Below are positions 58,033 to 64,000 of a DNA stretch of 64,000 nucleotides, in pieces. The notes under the pieces are model-generated. The model was not told where the DNA came from, did not search any database, and was given only the letters and a program-made list of their open reading frames with translations. The stretch is from Solea solea. Lineage: Eukaryota; Chordata; Actinopteri; Pleuronectiformes; Soleidae. Location: positions 346,001 through 410,000 of the forward strand of contig NC_081150.1 in assembly GCF_958295425.1 (NCBI RefSeq), written 5' to 3'. Each line of letters opens with the position of its first letter. Positions within the stretch are counted from its first letter, which is position 1. The translations under genes and the position numbers were made by a program.

Positions 58033-58908
58033 AATGACAATCTAATTCATTAAATCAACACCCTTAAACCAAAGATATTCAGTCCATCACAAACCGACGG
58101 AGAGAAGTTTTATTGATTCATACACAGGCTATAGGAGTGAGTGCATGCATCGTAGTGACTCATCATATTGTCGTGTGCGTCACATGGTCCAGATCAGAGT
58201 GGATCTGTCAGTCCAAGCAGAATATTGACTCTTGTTTTGTGTGGGAAGGGAGACGATTAATCCCAGCGGTCACTCACAGTGAATCACCACAGAGACGATG
58301 AAAAGATGAAGATAAAGAGGTGAGCGTTCACGGCAGTACTGCACGAGTGAATCATCACAATAACCAACACATGTTGTCATGAAGGGATGTCCAGCTCATA
58401 CAGGAGCAAGGAAATACATTATTAAGAAACAATAATTATTTCCAAAGAAAAGAGAATGAGGATTAAAACATTTCAGCAGCAACAGAATATAATTTAAACA
58501 TTTTGATAAAGGGGAAAAAAAATGAAAATAAATATAAATGTACACCAGTGACGCAGTGATTTAGACTCAGCGCTGATGAAGTCTCATGTGATTATGGAAT
58601 TTCAAAGCTAAACAAATCAAGTGCAAAACATCCATGTAATTGAATAAGGAGGTGACTGGAGGTGTCATGTCATATTACGTATGTTAATAATAGACTTTTA
58701 ACACCAGGGCTGTGATTCCTGCCTCCCCCAAACACTGCTGACCTGCAGCCTCCAGGACAAGCTCCCACCACCACTCATTATTATGTCTGCAGACAGAAAA
58801 GCAGGCTAACGGAGCAGGAAACACCGCTGACCACAGACACTTTCTAACAACTAAGTGTGGCTTTGGAATGAAAAGGAAAACTTGGGCAGGGTTATTTTTA
58901 GTCGGCCT

Positions 58909-58995
58909 GGAAACTGACAACAGCTGTTTCCAGGCCATAGCCTTGAGACAGTGCCAGGAAAAGTGGAAATGTGAACAGAACTAGAGATTTAAGGA
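58909..58995 (+). repeat. Left arm of a long inverted repeat
   Basis: GGAAACTGACAACAGCTGTT onwards through CCTTGAGAC and AGAACTAGAGATTTAAGGA. The same sequence, reverse-complemented, is at 59492-59573. The arm itself contains a smaller hairpin (CCTGGAAAC...GTTTCCAGG). Confidence 0.9.
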
Positions 58996-59077
58996 AAACC
59001 ACAAACATATTTATTTGCTTTTTTCTTTAGGAAAAACCTGCAGAATATTGCAATCACTTCAGTCACTATACATGACG

Positions 59078-59079
<2 letters not shown>

Positions 59080-59127
<48 letters not shown>
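59080..59127. repeat. (CTG)16 tract
   Basis: 16 uninterrupted CTG triplets, located in the loop of the 58.9/59.5 kb inverted repeat. Confidence 0.95.
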
Positions 59128-59128
<1 letters not shown>

Positions 59129-59491
59129 GGGCCTCACCAAGGTTAACATTAGAGTGAAGCAGTCTGCATTCCTGTGCCTGTGCTGTGTGGTTTCGATGTG
59201 TTTCAAAGAGTCTGGGTGGAGTAGTGTCTAAGAAGTGAAAGAGCTGGACTACATTATGTTGTTTTGATAACATTAGCCTCTGCAGGGTTAGGGTGTCTGT
59301 TGTTCAGCCTGTTTATGTTCATCAAGACAACTTTAGACATGAAAACAACGTCATTCATGACAAATCAAAGAATCAACAACACAAAAGCAAACACTCCCTC
59401 GCACACACATGCCCTCTGACCTCCAGCCGAAGCCTCCGTGCTCCCCACACAGGGTTGACCGAGTCATGTAAGTATTAAATCTTTCGGATTC

Positions 59492-59573
59492 TCCTTAAAT
59501 CTCTAGTTCTGTTCAAATGTCCACTTTTCCTGGTCTCAAGGCCGTGGCCTGGAAACAGCTGTTGTCAGTTTCC
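59492..59573 (-). repeat. Right arm of a long inverted repeat
   Basis: Reverse complement of 58909-58995, with about four substitutions and a 4-5-nt gap. The spacer is 496 bp and includes a (CTG)16 run. Confidence 0.9.
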
Positions 59574-61175
59574 TAAATCCCAAGGACTGTGTGTTGATGA
59601 GTGATAGTAGATTTTTATTAGTGTTTGTCTAATAATCACTAATTATCACTAATCAATAATAATATGGTTTATCACTGACTGCACGTCATACACATGGTGG
59701 ACGCTGCATCACTCACACTAACATGTGCGTTCTCTTGGACTTGTTCATGTCACATTTGCAGCAAACGATCAGAAACATCTCTGTCGTTGGTTTAGTTTTA
59801 TTATTTAACCACTGGGTGTCACTAGGAGTCAAGGCTGATCACATGTTAAGCATTGAAAGTTGCAGGTGAGCGATGACGTCTGTGTCAAACTGTAGAGCAG
59901 AGAGTCGAGTCCGAGTGCCAGTGGCAGCACAGTCATATCATCATCATCATCATCATCATGTTCTTGTTACCATGATGATGATGATGATGATGATGACACA
60001 TGAAACATTTACATTCATATATTTGTTTTAGGTTGTGTCCATAATCTGTCCATATGTGAAGGCTGTTGTAACGTTACTAAGTCTAAGTCAGGTGTTACAA
60101 TATAGGTTTGATTAACACGACTTAAAAATGTGTTTTTCTTTTTAGATTTCTGTAAGATTTCCACGTGCCCTGTGTGTCCTATACTTCTCATGTTTACGAG
60201 GAGGTAATAAAGGTTGTTCCAGATGCTCCGTGGATGATTAGCTCCTTGAGGTCTGGCTCGGTTTTATTTGAAACTGAACGTAAAACGAAGAGGCGTGTGA
60301 ATGTGAACCTTCATTCAACGGCGACAAGGTTACAAACATGTCAGCTGGAGGCAGGAAACTGAGCGAGCTGCAGACGTGTGCTGACAGATGACCTTCTGTT
60401 AATAACGCAGCCGTGTCCAGGACTTGACCCAGCAGCCACACACACACACACACACACTTCCTCCTCCTCCTCCTCCTCCTCCTCCTCCTCCTGGGCTGAA
60501 GATGAATCAACACCAACGCGAGATGCTGCCTTTGATCTCTTCATTTAAATATTCATCTGCTCCTCAAAAGAAACCCTCAGTGATCTTCCCACACCAGATC
60601 ATGCAACTACTGTATCTACATCAATGATGCTCAACCTGCAGGTCATGAGCTTTTTGAGATTACAAAGATCTTCCCGAGGCTGCTGCGGTGATCCACAGGA
60701 AACAGACCATCGTCATCATCCTCTTCAGAAACTGTTCAGACAGTAACACCAGTAACACGTGTGCCCATCATTTCACAGAAGTCACTGAAGTCCTCCTGAG
60801 GGGCCAACCATATCAAATACACATGCTCTTACAGAGACGCCTGTAGACCACAGACACAGTCTGACAATAACAAAGCTCTGGAGTCCATGTGCCAAAAGCA
60901 ACTCATCTCAGAAAGGACCAAAGAAAACTGCACAACCTGTGTGTGTGTGTGTGCAGCTGTGCAGAGACGACAGTGCAAGTATCACAGCAGCAGCATCATC
61001 ATTATGACTGTCTGCAGGATGTGGTTTGAAGCCTCAAATACATCTTAAAGTAAGTGTTAAGTTTCCGTTAACCTCCCTGAAAACAATATCTCACCAGAGC
61101 TGAGTGAATACATGAAAACAGCAACTTCTTCCACTCGCACTGATGAGGTGACTTACAGCCTCCTCCACCAGTCCT

Positions 61176-61340
61176 TCTATAAATAGGACGAGGACGCCGC
61201 CGCCTCCTCCTCCTCCTCCTCCTCCGCCTCCTCGGTACATTTCATTCTCACTGTTTCATGCCGACAGCTCAGGTGGAGGCAGGCGCAGGAGTTTGACTCC
61301 GTCCTCCCTGCTCCGACCCGTCTGTCGCAGCCTTTCACAT
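61176..61340 (+). promoter_or_regulatory. Possible TATA-type promoter-like segment
   Basis: TATAAATAG at about 61178-61186, followed by GAGGACGCCGCCGCC, a CTC run and GC-richer sequence up to an 11-bp array. No coding exon can be linked to it on the plus strand. It may be fortuitous. Confidence 0.2.
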
Positions 61341-61361
61341 TCACCGCTCTGCCTGACACTT

Positions 61362-61599
61362 TACAGCAGATCTACAGCAGATCTACAGGAGATCTACAGC
61401 AGATCTACAGCAGATCTACAGGAGATCTACAGCAGATCTACAGGAGATCTACAGCAGATCTACAGCAGATCTACAGCAGATCTACAGCAGACCTACAGCA
61501 GATCTATAGCAGATCTACAGCAGATCTACAGCAGATCTACAGCAGATCTACAGCAGACCTACAGCAGATCTATAGCAGATCTACAGCAGATCTACAGGA
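61362..61599. repeat. 11-bp minisatellite (AGATCTACAGC)n
   Basis: About 21 copies, each with the palindrome AGATCT, with AGG for AGC and ATAG or ACCT variants. A 55-bp block including the AGACCT and TATAGC variants occurs twice, at about 61491 and 61555, so part of the array was block-duplicated. Confidence 0.95.
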
Positions 61600-62603
61600 G
61601 TCACGTCCTTGGTCTTCCACAGTAACAAGGTTGAACATTTCACTGACGAGAACAATATGGTTTTAAAAAGTCAATAATATAATAAATTGATGTCTCTCAC
61701 GCACACAAACTGGAACTAAAAGACAAATAACATACACATCGAGTTAAGCGTAGTATGAGTGAGGGTGTGGCTCATTATGTTGTGATGTAAACTGTTTACG
61801 GGTCTAAAGCCTGGACCTTCAGTCACTCAAACTTAGGCCACACAGGATTGAATTGTAACTCGTTAATGAAAGAAACACCTGAGCAATAACACAACACGGC
61901 ATCTTAAGATATCAACTTACTAACTCGTAACTTACCTCCACCTCTTCAATGATCTTTTGCACCGACACTGGATAATGTGCACAGACTGATCAGCTCTGTT
62001 GTGATTGGACGCAGATATGGAACAAACGTCATGAGCCTTCTGTGAAAACCACACCCAGAAGCTCGTCTTCACCACGTGCACATGCCCACTGAGCTGCTGC
62101 CGTGTCATTGGCTGATGGGATTTTTCCACTAAAGTACAGTTGAGCAGCCAGTGAAGTGGCTGCAGAGATACTGACGACTGCAGAGTTAATGATGAGGTGA
62201 AAAAAGCAGATGTGCATCTTAATCACTACTCTACCAGCGTGTAGACACACTCTGATAACCTACAGCACTCTGCTTAGATGTATGTTCTGCATGTTTTATT
62301 TCACTCTCTTTGGCAAACTAAAGTTTTTCAAAATTAGAAAACCAACTCAGACCTTAAACCTCAGGAGGTGGCATCACATGTGCACCTCAGAAGCAGGAGG
62401 ATTTACCTCTAAGCAGTTGAGGCACGGCTGCCCATCGCCGACCCGACACAGTGATCTGTCTCTGTAGCGCCGTTGCTAGGTTACCACATTCCAGAGCATG
62501 GTGAGTACGGTGGATCCTTGCTCTGCTGGCAGAGTGGAAATGATGCAGTAACCACGGTGATTTAACAGCCAGTGAAAGATGAAGGATGAGGAGATGCACC
62601 AGG

Positions 62604-62637
<34 letters not shown>

Positions 62638-62732
62638 CTCTGACATGAGAATACACCGTGCCTTTCCAGGAGTGGGATCCAGCAGTGACTCCCTGAGCCA
62701 GTGTGTCAGCACAGCACGTTCCTGCACACAGA

Positions 62733-62817
62733 GCAGCAGCAGCAGCAGCAGCAGCAGCATAAGCAGCAGCAGCAGCAGCATAAGCATAAGCAGCATAAGC
62801 AGCATCATAAGCAGCAG
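62733..62817. repeat. (CAG)n/(CATAAG)n mixed repeat
   Basis: Runs of AGC interrupted by ATAAGC. Preceded by a (GT)n tract at 62607-62634. Confidence 0.9.
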
Positions 62818-62947
62818 TGTCTAGACAGCACCCAGACTTTGTGCTCCGGCTGAGGGTTGATGTTAAAGGCTGATCAGTCTTTGTCTTCAGGACGTTTATA
62901 AGACGATATGTCCGCTGACACATGTGCACACAAACCAGAGGAACACA

Positions 62948-63015
62948 ATACACACTTAGCTGCAACAACACTAATATTACACACACTTAGCTGCAACAAC
63001 ACTAATATTACACAC
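62948..63015. repeat. 34-bp direct duplication
   Basis: Two copies of TACACACACTTAGCTGCAAC followed by AACACTAATAT, adjacent to each other. Confidence 0.9.
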
Positions 63016-63262
63016 ACATAGCAAATAAAAATCACATGACACATACAAATTATACATGAACCTGAATAATGAAGCAGTTTTATTGTAACTGACCTGGATT
63101 GCGTGTTAATGTGAGCATATGCTCCTGTTAGTCCAACTCTTTCTAATTCTAATTCTATTTGTTTCAAAGAATGACGTTTGAATGACTTTGACACAACACA
63201 CTGAATCACTGTGAAAGTACTGATGCATCCTCATCCCTCACTTCACTAACAGCTGATGCCAC

Positions 63263-63265
<3 letters not shown>

Positions 63266-63307
<42 letters not shown>
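63266..63307. repeat. (GT)n microsatellite
   Basis: About 42 nt of uninterrupted GT. Confidence 0.95.
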
Positions 63308-63875
63308 ATGGGTCAGCATTATCCTCAGACTGACCATCTGTCAACAACATCATGATAAACCAGTAACATAACCAGACCAGAACTGACACTGACAGCTGAG
63401 CCAGTTCTGGACTGAATGATGAAGGCCGGGGGATTTCCTGTCTGACTCATCGACTGTCAATCATGGCTCAATCATGTGGAAACAAATACCGCCTGCCACT
63501 CACGCTCTCTGGAGAGGCATCGTCTGTCCTCACATCTAATCAATATATCTATAAATAGATTTGAAACACATCAACAGCAACATGATTTGTGGTTTTTGTG
63601 TCCTGACCTTCTGATAAAAGTTCCATGGTACTTTCAGACTGTGTGTGATGTGATTCTCCTCCACTGCACAACACAGCAGGTGTCGTCCACTCAAATCAAT
63701 CAGTAGATACTGATAGACCTGAACTACATGAGCAGCATCATTGACGGTGCAAGTGTTCACATAACAATCTACAAAAGTCGCTCTGTTGGTAAAACAAAAG
63801 CAGAGGAAATGAGTCAGAAAGAGACGATGGTCGTGGAAACATGGCCGACACGTTCTTCACTGAGAACGACTTTCA

Positions 63876-63974
63876 TTCACTTTAATATGCATCATGTGTT
63901 CATATTAAAGTGAACATAATATGCATCATGTGTTCATATTAAAGTGAACATAATATGCATCATGTGTTCCAGTG
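63876..63974. repeat. 34-bp repeat with perfect palindromic arms
   Basis: AATATGCATCATGTGTTCAT plus ATTAAAGTGAACAT is repeated about 2.5 times. TTCACTTTAATATG (63876-63889) and its exact reverse complement (63901-63914) form a 14-bp stem around an 11-nt loop. Confidence 0.85.
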
Positions 63975-64000
63975 ACGAGCGTCAGCGCAGGCACAATCAT

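Larger units (their letters stand above)
51970..64000. other. fyn upstream region or 5' introns, no gene recognised
   Basis: About 12 kb right of the fyn start codon. A non-coding fyn 5' exon must exist but I could not place it. Contents are simple repeats (GAT at 53278-53312; GAG at 56130-56175; CA, CTC, CAG and GT tracts listed separately or near 59937-59995, 60438-60492, 61206-61224), tandem arrays at 56.6, 57.1 and 61.4 kb, a MITE-like stretch at about 56440-56890, and a long inverted repeat at 58.9/59.5 kb. Confidence 0.5.

Overview
The window is nuclear DNA of a ray-finned (teleost) fish. It has spliced genes with GT/AG introns, many CA/TG, TA and GAT microsatellites, remnants of hAT and piggyBac-like transposons, and tRNA-derived SINE-like repeats. 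All recognisable genes lie on the minus strand. The order rev3l - traf3ip2 - (GPCR) - fyn matches human chromosome 6q21 (REV3L - TRAF3IP2 - FYN), which supports the identifications independently of the protein matches.

Layout, left to right. 1-5230: first coding exon of rev3l (DNA polymerase zeta, 5092-5230) at the edge of a CpG-rich stretch, and at least 5 kb of its first intron, which holds a hAT transposase relic. 5231-8630: rev3l upstream region and intergenic DNA with TA repeats and a 22-bp minisatellite. About 8631-14100: traf3ip2 (Act1/CIKS, the IL-17 receptor adaptor), nine coding exons giving a 422-residue SEFIR protein. Its 3' UTR carries a (CTG)27 tract, and its first coding intron is almost entirely an 11-bp minisatellite. 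About 16.2-20.2 kb: a broken, motor-less relic of a CENP-E-like (kinesin-7) coiled-coil gene. 21826-25088: a complete class A GPCR of the GPR139/GPR142 type in three coding exons, with a 14-bp minisatellite in its second intron. About 25.6-52 kb: the complete coding region of fyn, twelve coding exons including the mutually exclusive exons 7A (brain-type) and 7B (T-cell-type). The assembled reading frames are 537 and 534 codons, the same lengths as human FYN-B and FYN-T. 52-64 kb: no gene recognised; probably fyn upstream sequence or 5' introns, with simple repeats and a striking 85-bp inverted repeat pair.

The genes do not form one pathway. FYN is a membrane-anchored Src-family kinase, TRAF3IP2 couples IL-17 receptors to TRAF6, and REV3L is the catalytic subunit of translesion polymerase zeta; their linkage is old vertebrate synteny. 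The most unusual points are in the non-coding architecture: a transcribed CTG tract just after the traf3ip2 stop codon, long (TG)n tracts directly in front of the fyn exon 8 and 9 acceptors, a tandem array that supplies a splice acceptor, the long inverted repeat near 59 kb, and the pseudogene and GPCR lying between traf3ip2 and fyn. I found no evidence for a wholly new multigene system.
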